Source of the DNA: Microbotryum silenes-acaulis
Taxonomy: Eukaryota; Basidiomycota; Microbotryomycetes; Microbotryales; Microbotryaceae
Length of the DNA: 64,000 bases
NCBI GenBank assembly: GCA_003665825.1
Contig: QPFY01000008.1
Location: 868,001-932,000 of the forward strand
Reading direction: 5' to 3'
Positions 22,919 through 33,887 of this stretch are shown here, piece after piece. Position 1 is the stretch's first letter, and the number at the start of each line of letters is the position of its first letter. The position numbers and the translations under genes are program-made. The notes beneath the pieces were generated by a model. The model saw nothing but the letters and a program-made list of their open reading frames with translations, did no database searches and was not told the origin of the DNA.

Positions 22919-23395
22919 ATCTTATGGCCATGTTCGGCTTTACTGCTTATGGCCATGCTCGGCTTTATTTGGTATGGCCCCGTTCGGCTTTACTTCGTAT
23001 AGCCATGTTCGGCTGTACTTCTTATGGCCATGTTCGGCTGTATTTCATATGGCCACGTTCGGCTTTATTTCGTATGGCCATGTTCGGCTTTACTTTGTAT
23101 GGCCACGTTCGGCTTTACTCCTTATGGCCATGTTCGGCTTTACCTCTATGATATAGCCATGTTCGGCTGTATCTCATATGGCCACGTTCGGCTTTATTTC
23201 GTATGGCCATGTTCGGCTGTATTTCATATGGCCACGTTCGGCTTTACTTCTATCATATGGCCATGTTCGGCTTTACTTCCGTCACACAGCCATGTTCGGC
23301 TCTACTTCTATCGTACAGCCATATTGTCTGTATACTTTCTATCATCTGGCCATATTGGCTTGACTTCTATCATACGGCCGGATCCGTCCTCGAAG
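22919..23395 (+). repeat. Minisatellite cluster 2 (25-bp family)
   Basis: About 17 tandem units. The core is TATGGCCATGTTCGGCTTTA followed by a variable five bases, and some units carry a four-base insert (29 bp). Variation is concentrated at a few positions (CCATG/CCACG, CTTTA/CTGTA, TATGG/TATAG). Because 25 is not a multiple of three, all three plus frames read through with the peptide phases [15 protein letters not shown] and VWPRSALL in rotation. Confidence 0.95.
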
Positions 23396-24340
23396 GTGGT
23401 CGCTTTCTCAAAGCCCCCTCTTTGCCCCGTATTTTTCGGTACCTACGTTTTCCACGCATCCAGTGTCACCCGCCCGGGTCTTAGCTGGGCATTCCACACA
23501 GACACTTCTTTTTCGACATATCTGCTACGGACCCTTCTCAACGGGACACTAGTTTTCCTGTTCATATGGTTTCAAATGCCTCTTCCGAGTCAGCGAGAGC
23601 CCCTAGGTCGGGGTTGGATAAGCTCCCCGCTCTCCGTTCCATCACAGTTTACGTGCGGCGTTGACGGATGTCGTTACCCCCCTCAACTTTAATCGATGGC
23701 AATCGGCCATGAATCGCTTTCGCGTACACTGTGGCAACACTTCTTTCGAGCAAGTCGCTTTGATCCCGACCCAGATCCGCGCGGGTTTCGACTTCGGCCT
23801 CCGTCACCTTCCCAGGGAACCTTTTGCTCCGAGCAACCACGTTTCGGACGATGACGACGCATCTCGTGAGGTAGCGGCTAGCGAAGTTCCCCGTTTCTCC
23901 ATGCAAGGGTCGCATCGCGGCGCTTTTTGACTACGACTGCCTTCGCCTTCAAGTCGGCTCTCTCCGCTCGAATCCGCTGTCGGTGATCAGGAACGACGCG
24001 CACCGGGTCAATCGCGGACGCGTCTCCGGCAATGTGAAACATGGGATCTGAGGATCGCCCAGAAACTCGCTTGGTTTATGCTGGGGAGCGAGCTCTCCCT
24101 TCGACCCCCTGTTTCCCCCCTTTCGGCCTCGCTCGCGGCGGCGCAATCTGCGCCGGTTGGGTCGCCGGTTTCTTCGCGGGGCCGTGTTGTGGGGAAATTC
24201 GCCCCCAAGCCCAAACCAAGCCATTTATTATGTATTCACTATTTATATTCATCAACAGAGTTCGGCACAAATGTCGTTCGAGACTGCTCGTCGTATTACT
24301 TGGCCGACACGAGACGCTCGACAAGCGACCAAGCGCCCTG

Positions 24341-24612
24341 AGCTCGGTAGAAGAAGTGGCACACAAACCCACGCAAATGCTTTCACCCGTTCCACTTAAC
24401 TCGATAAAATCGTACTAGGGCTGTAGCTCAATTTTTACGGTTTAGAAAACGCAGAAACAGCCGTACATGACTTCTGATCGGGACGCCCATATCACAGGCA
24501 GGTGTGGCAGACTCAACACTATGCTAGTACATTCACTACAGGCGGCACTCTGAGCCGCAACACGGTCAAAAACAGCGATTTTAGGTATATGGGTCGCGGA
24601 TCGACACTTTTC
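24341..24612 (-). mobile_element. Helitron A, 5' terminal segment
   Basis: This matches the 5' end of the young copies. Shared features are GTAGAAGAAGTG, CAAACCCACGC, GGGCTGTAGCTC, CATGACTTCTG, CAGGTGTGGCAGACTCAAC, and finally ATGGGTCGCGGATCGACA. On the element strand the end reads TCGATCCGCGACCC, beginning with the TC expected of Helitrons. Substitutions relative to the young copies are frequent, so Helitron A is older. Confidence 0.75.
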
Positions 24613-24661
24613 AGTAAAGAATAACCAGTGGGAACCCGTTAAATTAACGGGGAGATGAGAT

Positions 24662-26481
24662 TCAAATAGCAGGACAATTGAACAGTCTACATGATCTCAG
24701 CGCAGAGGTTAAAAAACCCAATACGAAGTAAGCAAAGAAACAAAATCCATTCATCCTACATTCATCGCCAAAACAGCCTGCATGTCGCTCGTTGCCGGAC
24801 TTGGCTTCAAACACTCGTGCCGGCACACTCGTGCCGGCACACTCGTGCCGGCACACTCGTGCAATGAGATCCGGACGGTTGCATGCTTTGTCGTTCGGCC
24901 CCAGTGCAGCCTTGATTTCCGGTGATTTGGGGTCGCACGTTATCGTGATGAGCAGCGGAGGCTTTCCATGTTTGACAACGCACGCCATCGCATCCTGGTA
25001 TCGCTGCATGATGTTGCGCGGTCTATTCTTGTACGTCGAGCCCAAGGTCATCGAGCGTCCATTGTGGTCCGGGGTCAAGCCGTTGATGCCTTGGGCCGTG
25101 GTGAGGCGTAGGTTTTCTTGATGCAACTGGATGTAGTTGAGTCGATCGGTCTCAACCTGGGAATATCCTTCGATCACGAACGCCGGGAACGGACGTTGAG
25201 TGCCATGCGGGCTCGTCGCGTTTGTGCAAGTAGTACGCAAATATTTGTGAACGCGAGACTCGCCACCTTGACCCCCTTTACTTGACCTTCGTCCTTGGTG
25301 TTCAAACATTCAATATCAGTCTGTGCTCGCGCCTTAACAGAATGGAACACCCGAGAAGGAGCCAAAGACGCTTACGTTAACCATCACCATTCTCTTCGTC
25401 CCCTTCCTCCTCGTCTTCACCTTTTTGTTGCGGTCTTTTGGCGAAGAGTGGCCCAACTTGATTGAACCGCAAAGAGGAATGCTGGGGTGGAAGCCATCTT
25501 CCCCCCCGGGGAAGAGCAGTGTGTACCGGAGAGGCATCGCAGACGGATGGAGTGAGCTATCGATTTGGTACTTGGGCCGACCATCGGGACATCGATCACC
25601 GTGCACCTGGAGAATCAGGTCTTGCGGTGGACGATCTCCCGTGATGGCGTCGGAATCGCAGATAAGCATCGCCATTTCCGTGCTTGACGTAGGAAGGTTG
25701 TGGGTGTGTCGGCCTCGGCCTAGTGGTATGCAGAGGCGCAAGATCCACTCTTTGGCCGTATCACAACCTGCGTGAGCTTTGGTCAATGCAAACAGCCTCA
25801 CAAAGCGATTGTTGGTACGCAACTTGGACTCGAGCTTGGTCAACGTAGATCTTTGTATGCGACTGTATGGGCTGTCGGGTCCAAGTCGAGTCTCGATGGC
25901 CTCGGCGGGGTCGAAGAGCCGTGTTTTAACAAAGGCTGAGCGTTGATTCACGCTGGGATTCAGGGCGCCGAGTCGACGGTAGAGGCGACCGAACACGCGA
26001 AACACGGGGGGTCCTAAAGTGCCCAGTCGTGTCCGGTCGAAGTGAGCAGCCAGCGAAGTGAAAGACAGCGCGTTGTTGTACGACCGGGCGTTTTCGCGGA
26101 ATGCGTTAGCTTCTGTGTAGGTGGGTCGCACAGTTCAGCATGTGGGCCTACTGCAGACGCATGTTGTTGGACGGAGCAACTGACCGCTATCCGAGCCTTC
26201 AAGTAGCTGTCGACACTCGAGGTGGGGCAGGGGAGGGGGAGGCAGCTGAACCTTGCCCTGCGAGCAGCACGTGCTGAAGTGTCCGGTCGACTACATCCTT
26301 TCGCACCCCCAGTGTCGAGCCTTGCAATGGGTGCACACGGCCGTCTGGGGGCCGAGGTCGTCGCGGATCGAAACGTGGGGCTTGAGGGGTTTGAGCGCGA
26401 TTCGAGCCCGAGGCGGGCGAGGGCGAGCCAAGCGAGTCGAGGCGAGCACTTCGCCGAAAAGCAGGTATTCGCACACTTCAA
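24662..26481 (-). pseudogene. Truncated Helitron Rep N-terminal region in copy B
   Basis: On the minus strand, the cysteine motif CTHCKARHWGCER (26.3 kb) precedes FRENARSYNNALSFTSLAAHF, FRVFGRLYRRLGALNP, RLCIPLGRGRHTHNLPTSSTEMA and PLRYTLLFPGGEDGFHPSIPL (26131-25334). After a break come YSQVETDRLNYIQLHQENLR, RYQDAMACVVKHGKPPLLITITC and PDLIARV (25309-24662). The order matches Helitron Rep upstream of the nuclease motifs. The frame then ends in unrelated sequence. Frames differ between segments, so introns or lesions separate them. The product, if any, lacks the catalytic centre. Confidence 0.8.
24812..24862. repeat. 14-bp tandem repeat inside Rep (copy B)
   Basis: Three full units of CACTCGTGCCGGCA plus nine bases. 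The 42 bp of full units adds 14 codons in frame between ARV and ARVFEAK of the Rep reading frame. Helitron A lacks the expansion. Confidence 0.9.
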
Positions 26482-27316
26482 CTCAGGAAACAGTCGCGTT
26501 CAGCGTCGGGTCGGCCATCGCGCTGAGTCGCTGACCACGCTGTCCGTTCTGCACAGCTGCACGGCGGGCTCGTATATGTGTCGCAATACCAAGATCGGTT
26601 GGGCTGTTGTCATGACGCGCAGGGGGCTGATTCTGTTGATCGGAGCGGGAGTCGGGACGAAGAGGAGGGTCGAGCCGCGGGGCGCCCAGCAGCGGGGGCG
26701 CTCGAGCAGCCATGGTACGGCGCTTCCCTCGCGCCCAAGACTCGTCGAGGTTGCGATGGCCCTCCCTGGCGACCTTGGGAACAGGGCAGACCGGGGTGTA
26801 GTGCCGAGGGTTTGGCCTCGAATGAGTGTTACCAAGATTTGATGAAAGTGACAAGAAAAAGGAAAGGGTTAGAGGGGCGCGGGTTTATGTTGTTGTTGGA
26901 CATTGAGCCCCTAAAACCGGTGTCGCACTGTCAGCGATACGTCACGTGATTGACGGCGCTCATCGCGCAGCGTAAGCCCCGCCCGCGCCCGCGCGTCAAC
27001 GACAGCGGGACCGCGCCTGACCTCTGTAGAAGAAGTGTCATGCAAACCCACGCGCTTCCTATACATTAAATACTGCATATACCGCTCAACAGTTCCGGAC
27101 CACTTCAAAACTCGAAAAAATTCGTACTCGGGCTGTAGCTCGACTTTTATGGTCCAGAAAATGCAGAAAGGGTCATACATGACTTCTGGTCGGGACACTG
27201 ATACCACAGGCAGGTGTGGCAGACTCAACAGTATGCTGATACATTCACCACAGGCGGCCCTCCGGGCCGCAACACAGTCAAAAACAGCGATTTTAGGTAC
27301 ATGGGTCGCGGATCGA

Positions 27317-27829
27317 CTTTTTTTTACTAGTCAGGGTAATAAATAGTACAACCTTATAATAACTGGATAGGGCCTAGATAGCACTGCAAAGCCTTCAACC
27401 ATCCCGGACATACATTTGCTATTAGCAACTTGCGGCTGGGTCCCCGACAATGAGGTTCCGTGCAGCTTCTGCTCTAATGGAGCTCACTCAGGCAAGTTCG
27501 GCCATTGACCAGAATTAACCGGGATTTAAGGCGCACCAGACAGAGGGGACCGACCGCAGCCTCCGTTACGTTGACGATCGATCATCGCATGCTCGGCAAC
27601 GTCGTCAGCGCAGCACCATAACAGCCACCAGGTAGATCCGGGCAGCTATCCTGTCGGCGGGCATTTCTCGCTCTACCCCATGCAGCACGATTGGGCCCGT
27701 TTGGGGCAATGGCGTCCCTCCAACGTGTCTGACCCCTCGAGTACGCCCGTGGCTTAAGCTAATTCCAAGCATTGTTCAACCTTCAGTCATCGGTTGTTCT
27801 CCACCGCTGCATCATTCATCCGGATAGTG
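27317..27829. promoter_or_regulatory. Upstream region of TSC10
   Basis: Spacer between Helitron B and the reductase start. The first 25 bp beyond the Helitron (a T-run, ACTAGT, AGGGTAA) resembles the flank of copy C. The remainder is unique and presumably holds the TSC10 promoter. Helitron B therefore lies about 510 bp from this start codon. Confidence 0.4.
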
Positions 27830-29297
27830 ATGTCATCGGCGCATACTTGGATCCCCAGCTCAATCGCCATCCCTTACATCACCGCCACGTTTGCCCTGCT
27901 CGTCTCGATCGTGGCGCTCATGAGCTTCCTCTGGCGTCGTCGGATTGACTTCTCCGGCAAGGTGCGTCGCCTTTGAGGCTGTGCGAGCGAGCACAAGGGG
28001 GGCCAGAGTGACATGTACGGATACTGATGCATTTCCACTGATGTCCCCTATGCATCTAGCACTGCTACATTGGCGGAGGCTCTGAAGGGCTCGGACTTGC
28101 GCTCGCCTGCTTGCTTGTGGAGCGCGGCGCCCACGTCTCGATCGTCTCGAGAAGCAAAGCAAAGTTAGATGCGGCCCTTCCGGGCATAGAGGTGGGTTTT
28201 GAGACAATGGGCTGGGTGCTGAGCGTATGGCCCGGCTTGTAGCTTTTGCCGCAGCGAGTGCTGAGTTCATTGGTGTGCACCACCAATCAACCCAGACCCA
28301 CCGCCAATCACCGAGCCAGCACATCGCCTCTTACGCGTGCGACCTCACTTTGGCCGACGATGCCGCAGCGGCCCTCAATTTGGCGTGTGAAACGTTTGGA
28401 TCGGCGCCAGATTTTGTCTTTGCTTGCGCTGGCGGGGCGGTCCCCGGGCTCTTTGCCGACCTCGATGCCGAGCGACACTGGCAATGTTTGCAGTGGAACT
28501 TCAAAACCGCACTTTGCACGATTCATGAGGCCACGCGACGTATGCGACAAGAAGGGAGACCGGGACAGATCGTATTGACGGCCAGTATCTTGGCTATGAT
28601 GGGGTTTGCGGGCTACTCGTCTTACACGCCAAGCAAGTACGCAATTAGGGGTACGCCCCCCGCGCTACTTTTTGCCAGATCGCACCGCCGTCGCTCATGT
28701 GTTGTTGATCCGTCTTGCGTTCAGGACTGGCGGAGAGCCTTCGGAACGAACTTCAGATTTATGGCATTTCAGTCCATCTGTTCCTGCCTGCAACGATCCT
28801 GTCACCCGGCTTTGTCGAGGAGCAGAAACTCAAACCCGCCATCACCCGCAGAATCGAGGGACCTGACGAGGGCCAGACTCCCGAGGTGGTAGCAGCGCAC
28901 ATGGTTCGAGGTGAGCAACGCGCCGGGACTATAACTGCCCGGCTCTCCATCTGTTGGTGATCTCTTACCGCCTGCTCTCTCTCATATGATCAGGCTTGGA
29001 ACGAAACGATTTTTACATCACGTATGAGCCTGTGGGGCACATGCTGCGAAATAGTCGGGGCATCACCCCACGGAACAATGCACTAATTGATACGCTGTGG
29101 GGTATTGCCGGCACGGTAGGCTTGTATTGATTGGCCGCAGCAGATAATCGAGAAGCTGATCGGGCGTTCCTTTGCCTTCGACTAATTTGCTGCAGATCGC
29201 CCTTCCAATCTGGCGCATGTTATCCCCCGACAGCGAGGTTCGAGCGGAGGCCAAGAGAGTCTTGAGTGCGCGCAAGATGCAACTGGGCTCTAGCTAG
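27830..29297 (+). CDS. TSC10: 3-ketodihydrosphingosine reductase
   Basis: This NADPH-dependent short-chain dehydrogenase makes dihydrosphingosine on the cytosolic face of the ER, the second step of sphingolipid synthesis. Six exons join in frame. The N-terminal membrane anchor is YITATFALLVSIVALMSFLW. The cofactor loop is YIGGGSEGLGLALA, followed by ACAGGAVPGLF, then NFKTALCTIHEA, LTASILAMMGFAGYSSY and the catalytic YTPSKYAIRG. The next exons give LAESLRNELQIYGISVHLFLP and EGPDEGQTPEVVAAHMVRG, and a C-terminal hydrophobic segment ends RKMQLGSS. The introns start at 27962, 28192, about 28651, about 28911 and about 29116. The ATG at 27830 opens directly into the anchor and is the best start. 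It is complete, with no broken motif. Confidence 0.93.
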
Positions 29298-29529
29298 TGT
29301 ATGGAGCTTGGGGATCGCCAATGCTGTGCCATTGACTGGAGCCCATGCATACCCCAGCCATGAGTGCCTGTCTTTCCCAGATCAGCGCAATCGGCTTCGC
29401 AGCCAAGCCCTCATCACTCGCTGCACAGTTTTGAGAAGAGAGGAGAGAATTTGAAATGCGATGGATTCTTACAAGTCTTGCACTGCTGTAGTGGAGTGGA
29501 CCGACGCCGAGCCCCGCCGAGCCGTATCA
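29298..29529. other. Convergent 3' spacer
   Basis: Between the TSC10 stop and the LDB17 stop. No feature recognised. Confidence 0.3.
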
Positions 29530-31689
29530 TCAGTGCTTCTGATAAGGCGAAGCTGGACCGACAGGCAGGGCCGTTTGGGTCTTAGATTTTACCGGGGGGT
29601 CCGGCGCGGCGCGACGCTGGTGGGTGGGCGTGGTAGGGGACATGCAGGCATCGAGGATCACCGCATTCGATCGTTCCGATGGCGGAGGCGGTGCTTTCCT
29701 CCTCCTGTGCAACGTCAAACTCTCAAGCGAGTCGGACCGAACGGAGGGCACCGAACGAAGATGATCCTGAGATCTTGGCTGGGTCACAATCTCTGGTAAA
29801 GCGGGCGGCATGGACGGGGGCGCTTCCGGTGGATTTGGGGCATCGGCGACGAGCTCTGCAGGATGTAATGGCGCCGTACTTGTTACGTTGAATATGCGAT
29901 GACTGGAGAAATGATTCTTGGAAGTACCGCCTGCTTGCTCTGCTCGAGCGATCGCGTCAACGCTAATCGAGCTGCTATTGGCGGTCGATAGGCCACTGCG
30001 AGCATCGTCCAGTTGGTGAAAACGTGCGATCCGCGTCGCACGTCCGTGCGGGCTATGCGAGGCCTCCAAGCCAAGGCGATCCCGATCTCGTTCGAGCCCG
30101 TCACACCAGCTACCCCGGAGATTACGCTCGACTAGCCGTCGGGTGGTGGGGTCGATTTCACGATACGACGAGTTTGAAATTAAAGACAGGAGGACTCTCA
30201 GCAGCTGAGGTCTTTTGTACGGGTGATGGCGAAGCTGGGTGTTGCTGAGTAATGGATGTAATACCCTCAAGTAGGTGTGTTTAAGCTACGGTCATCCATG
30301 ACGCGGAACATATTAGTTCGGTAACATGAGGCGAGGCTTTAGGGGTCACTTACCCCTTCGCTCTCCTCGTCAAGATCGCACAATTCGCGAATGAAGACGT
30401 CAACTAATACGCATAAATCGTTCGTGTAGAAGTATTCTTGCATGCCGGTTGTGGTGAAGAGGAGGTAGAGCAGCTTGAGGATGAGCAGAGACACGCACAG
30501 TGAGTCGGGAGTGCCATCTGCATGAGGATCAGCGAGCAGCAAAATGTTTCGAGTTATTTTTCTTTGTGCGCGTACGGAACCGGGCCACGAGCAAAGCGTG
30601 CAATACTGACTCGAACGGTTGAGAATGAATATGACGTTTTCGCCAAATGTTTTGCTCTCGCTTGTCCTAGCCTTGAGCGCCTCAAGCACCAAGTTCGGAC
30701 CGCGCTCGGGCTTGCGGTCGCCCACAATTTGCGGCAGTATCGGAGGCGGGAGTGCCCCATTGCCTCCATTTGACTGCACTTGGGAAGAAAATGAAGCGAC
30801 CATGAATTGCTCGTTGAGTGCGATGATGAGTTTGATCAAGGTGTAGTTGAACGTTTCGTCCTCGACGTCCCTGGTCCGCTCAACGAGGGCGAAAAGATGA
30901 TCAATGAAGTCGTAAGAGAATACCGCTGCACGGCCAAGCGTCTTCAGTTGGGACGCACATGTACACATGTTTCTGAGAAAGGTGTGGTACGCACTCAGTT
31001 CGAAGGCTTCGAGTTTTTGTACTCGGCAGATCTCGTAGAGGACGGCTGTAGCGGCGGTCCCGACGCGTACCTCCCACCGTTGGTGACTTCCGAGGGAGCT
31101 TTGGACTTCTGCACCGTAGGGCTTGCTCACAGCATGATCATGCTCTACAACTCCCGCGTCCCAGACGGCCTTGAGGAGGATCGGAACGACTCCCTGCCAT
31201 CGCGCTCGCATAGCCCGAAACACCCTCGACGTACCCGAGCGCGTCGGGTCGGCTCGCAGGATCATCGTGGAAGCGGCCAGAGGATCGGCGAGTCCGAGAT
31301 GCAGGATGATCATGAGGGATATGAACAAAGACGAGTACGACGCGTCGGGCGAGATAGTTGAAATCACGTTGGCCGTCATGCGATCGAGGTGCGAGCTGAA
31401 GAAGGGGGCCTCGAGCAAGCAAAAAATGGCGTTGTCGAAGAGGCCGGGGCTGGCGAGGTATTCATCTAAACAAGTTGGTTCAGCACATGCATTCGATGAT
31501 CAGCCACATGCTACGCTCTGCTGATCCCTCCCGCATCGCCCCGCCCCCCCAGCGCTGCCCAATCGTGCACTCACCGATGTACTTGGTCACCAACGCGATA
31601 TAGTTGCGCAGGGACGAATCCAGCTCGGATAAGGACGACATCGGCGAGCATGCCAACAAATCTTGTAACTCTGCGCAATCGCGAGACAT
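29530..31689 (-). CDS. LDB17: Ldb17/Dip1-like actin regulator (SPIN90 leucine-rich domain)
   Basis: Proteins of this family (yeast Ldb17, fission yeast Dip1, animal SPIN90) act at endocytic actin patches, where Dip1 activates Arp2/3 complex without a pre-existing filament. The start MSRDCAELQDLLACSP at 31689 joins after an intron to YLASPGLFDNAIFCLLEAPFF. Armadillo-like helices follow (LFISLMIILHLGLADPLAASTMI, VVPILLKAVWDAGV). The signature segment is PDSLCVSLLILKLLYLLFTTTGMQEYFYTNDL, then LKHTYLRVLHPLLSNTQLRHHPYKRPQ and REIDPTTRRLVERNL. The C-terminal tail, about 200 residues, is rich in proline and PPP clusters (RRKAPPPPSE, RRAAPDPPVK), as expected for SH3 ligands. Introns are visible near 31575-31467, about 30620-30520 and 30345-30285. 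Confidence 0.88.
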
Positions 31690-32424
31690 GGTTGAGTGTC
31701 GAGTGGAACAGTCACAAGGGGTGCGTCCGAAGACATCAGCAAGACCTCATGATCCGCCGCTGATGGGCCGGTGGTGGGACGGGAGGCCTGTGAGATACTG
31801 ACCAGTCCAGAACTGGCTCGAGGTTGCGAAGTGGTACTCTGCTCCAAATTCCATTTCTCCGGTCTACGGATTTGAAGCCCACCGACCGCCCACAGCACGG
31901 ACCACGCACACAGGCACGCACACACGTGAGCACGCACAGCAGATAGTTGGTGTCGTCGCGACTTCGGTCCGAATGCGGTGGGGGGGGGATCGGCCGACAA
32001 ACGCGGGGGCTGGTAATGGCCGGTGATTCCAGAGTGCTGGCCGGACTACGATCGACCGACCCTGAAGATCAATGCTGCAGGATGTGCACCAGATGACCCC
32101 TTCCCCTGCGCCAGTGATGTGTGATGGCGATGCAGCTGGTGACCGAGGAGCAATCGACAAAGACGATCCGTTCGCTCACCCGGCGCGTCGACGGCCAACC
32201 TCGCCAATCTGCTTTTGATAGTTGTTGAGCTCAATCGACCAGCGTAGAAGGGGCACAGGGGCAGATGCTCCTGCTGTGCCTAGGTCTGCTCGGTCACGGA
32301 TGGACTCCTGAGTGCGCCAGGGATGAAAGGCGACACAGGCTCAGGCCTAAGGCCAGAAGTAGCCATCAGGCAGGTCATGGGCTGTCTTGGGAGTGTCTTG
32401 CGCTGTCTTGGGAGACCCTGGGCA
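31690..32424. promoter_or_regulatory. Upstream region of LDB17
   Basis: About 730 bp with no recognisable gene. A G-run lies at 31981-31988, and CACACA-type runs lie near 31910-31930. From about 32220 the sequence is likely part of the inverted-repeat element that follows. Confidence 0.35.
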
Positions 32425-33626
32425 GGACCCCCAAAGCCCAGCCATAGGCGGCCCTCTAAAAACGGCCTTTTTCGAGGCAAAATGTCCAGAATTTTTCCCG
32501 GATTCTGACTGAAAATGTCCAAATATGAGGGCCGCCTAGTGTTGAATAATTTCTCAAAACTACTCTACAAGCTGTACAATGCTCATAAATCTTTCTGCGC
32601 TACGCGTAGACTGCATTCCCGCCGCGCGCCGGCGGGAAAGGTTGCGCGCGCGCACCAAGCACCAAGAGCGCTGCCAGCACGACCGCCAACGAGCCTTTTT
32701 CCTGATGAAATGGACTCGAATAGGATCTCAGCTTTGTTTATTAACTTGGCCTTTGATGGATTTAAATGACACTATAATCTACATCTACCTAAAAGAATGC
32801 ACGACAAAATAAGGTTCACAGCCGCGCGCTATATCCTAATACCTAGAAATCTCTGGAAAAGTCGGAGGAGATGCAGTTGAGCACACTGGCTAGGCCAGTA
32901 GTGTAGGACTCATTGACCCTGAATCAGAATCAATCATGCCCACCAAATCCCCCTTGGGTGCTTTACAGAGACACAAGGCGAGCCTTGGACTCCTGAATTG
33001 ACGCCCGAAGCTCTCCGAGTGCCATTTCGGTGATCGGTTCCAAAGAATCCGACGAGAATCGGCGCCGGCGAACCCTGTGAATCTATCGACCGACTAGGAA
33101 AAGAAAGATATTTCTCGGCGAGAGAGCTTACAGATCGAAAGGAAGAAGAGGAGACGTAGCTCGACAAGTCGGCGTTCCGAGCGAGGGACGATCAAAAAAA
33201 AACGATAAACGACTCCAATCGCAAATGTAAGGGGATGCCTTACAGGAACAGCCCCATAAGCAGCCTCTGAGTAGCTAGAACTATCAAGTTCTAGTTACGA
33301 CTTGCTTTTAGCCTAGCGGTCAAGAACGACAGATTGTATTTTATGCACATCAGAGGCGCATACCGTACAGCAAATGCAGACACTAACGCGCTCCAAACGC
33401 AAACAGCGCGCCGCTGGGCCGGCTATGCCCTGCGCCTCCAGCCTCCCGCTACCCTGGTCTGCGCTTCAAAGTTCGACCGGAGGGAGGAAAATGTCCAAAA
33501 ATGAGGTGAGCCTCGACCCATTTTGAGCCAAAAATGTCCAAATTTGCGGGCTGCCTAGCCGATTTTCCGGTCCCCAGAATGTCCAAATTTGCGGGCCGCC
33601 TCTGGCTGGGCTTTCGGGGTTCCTCC
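32425..33626. mobile_element. Inverted-repeat element with repeated AATGTCC module
   Basis: The left end (about 32425-32456, ACCCCCAAAGCCCAGCCATAGGCGGCCC) is an imperfect inverted match to the right end (about 33589-33626, GGGCCGCCTCTGGCTGGGCTTTCGGGGTTCC). The module AATGTCCAAATTTGCGGGCC, continuing to GCCT, occurs three times in direct orientation (32514, 33534 and 33577) and in diverged form nearby. Between the ends are scraps of the dispersed repeat seen at 14.7-15.2 kb (32770-32825 inverted, 33153-33185 direct). No transposase is encoded. It could be a foldback element or a decayed non-autonomous relative of the adjacent MULE. Confidence 0.6.
33293..33350. repeat. 58-bp segment shared with the flank of Helitron C
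   Basis: GTTACGACTTGCTTTTAGCC and the following 38 bases to ...ATTTTATGCACA match 52722-52779 almost exactly. Copy C's CTGG terminus begins just after that point. Confidence 0.85.
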
Positions 33627-33887
33627 CTGCAGCTCCTTGGGCTACCCTGGGCCCTGGGCCTGCCGCTGGCCTAGCTGCATCTGGAACCAGGCGCTGCCAC
33701 TCAGCCGGCGATTTGCGCTCGTCTTTCTACACCTATTGTATAACTAGATCTATCTATTTATCTAGCTATCTACAGCTACTCAATAGATTGCAGCACAAAA
33801 CACATCCATCTAATAAAGTTCTCACGCGCGCGCGCGCCGATCCTTTCATCCCACTCAAGGTCCGACAGCAAATCCTCTTCCAGTCGC

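Larger units (their letters stand above)
20705..24340. mobile_element. Unclassified ~3.6-kb insertion within Helitron A
   Basis: The borders are inferred from interruption of the Helitron sequence, since neither edge matches the intact copies. The left part (20.7-21.5 kb) is C/T-rich with an imperfect duplication of a CGCCTCGGCGCCTT / GCAGCCAAGCCGCCCCC module. About 21.75-21.95 kb encodes a glycine/alanine-rich repeat (GGAGGAGRAGRAVGAGGPVG). Two minisatellite clusters follow. The right part (23.66-23.93 kb, plus) encodes VTPLNFNRWQSAMNRFRVHC and IPTQIRAGFDFGLRHLP, faintly gag-like but not assignable. No reverse transcriptase or transposase is visible. It may be a non-autonomous retroelement derivative. 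Confidence 0.55.
24624..27316 (-). mobile_element. Helitron B, young 2.69-kb copy
   Basis: It lies on the minus strand. The 3' end (24624 side) has a perfect palindromic hairpin, CCCGTTAA/TTAACGGG, about 10 bp before the terminal CTGG, followed by T in the flank. This is the canonical hairpin plus CTRR end. The 5' end reads TCGATCCGCGACCC. It is collinear with copy C (52779-55471) at a constant offset of 28155 bp, and every stretch I compared is identical. It carries only the N-terminal half of Rep, lacking both the HUH endonuclease and the helicase, so it must move with help from elsewhere. It sits about 10 bp from the 5' end of Helitron A. Confidence 0.9.

Noticed and set aside
22791..23692. 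Long plus-strand reading frames rich in [14 protein letters not shown]
   Set aside because: They are translations of the 25-bp minisatellite in rotating frames. No start, domain or splice context supports a protein.
23949..24418. Several 70-125 residue frames on both strands
   Set aside because: Low-complexity composition, mutual overlap and location at the border of the unclassified insertion argue against genes.
24812..24862. Tandem 14-bp units considered as a CRISPR-like array
   Set aside because: There are no spacers, the units are contiguous, and the context is a fungal Helitron.
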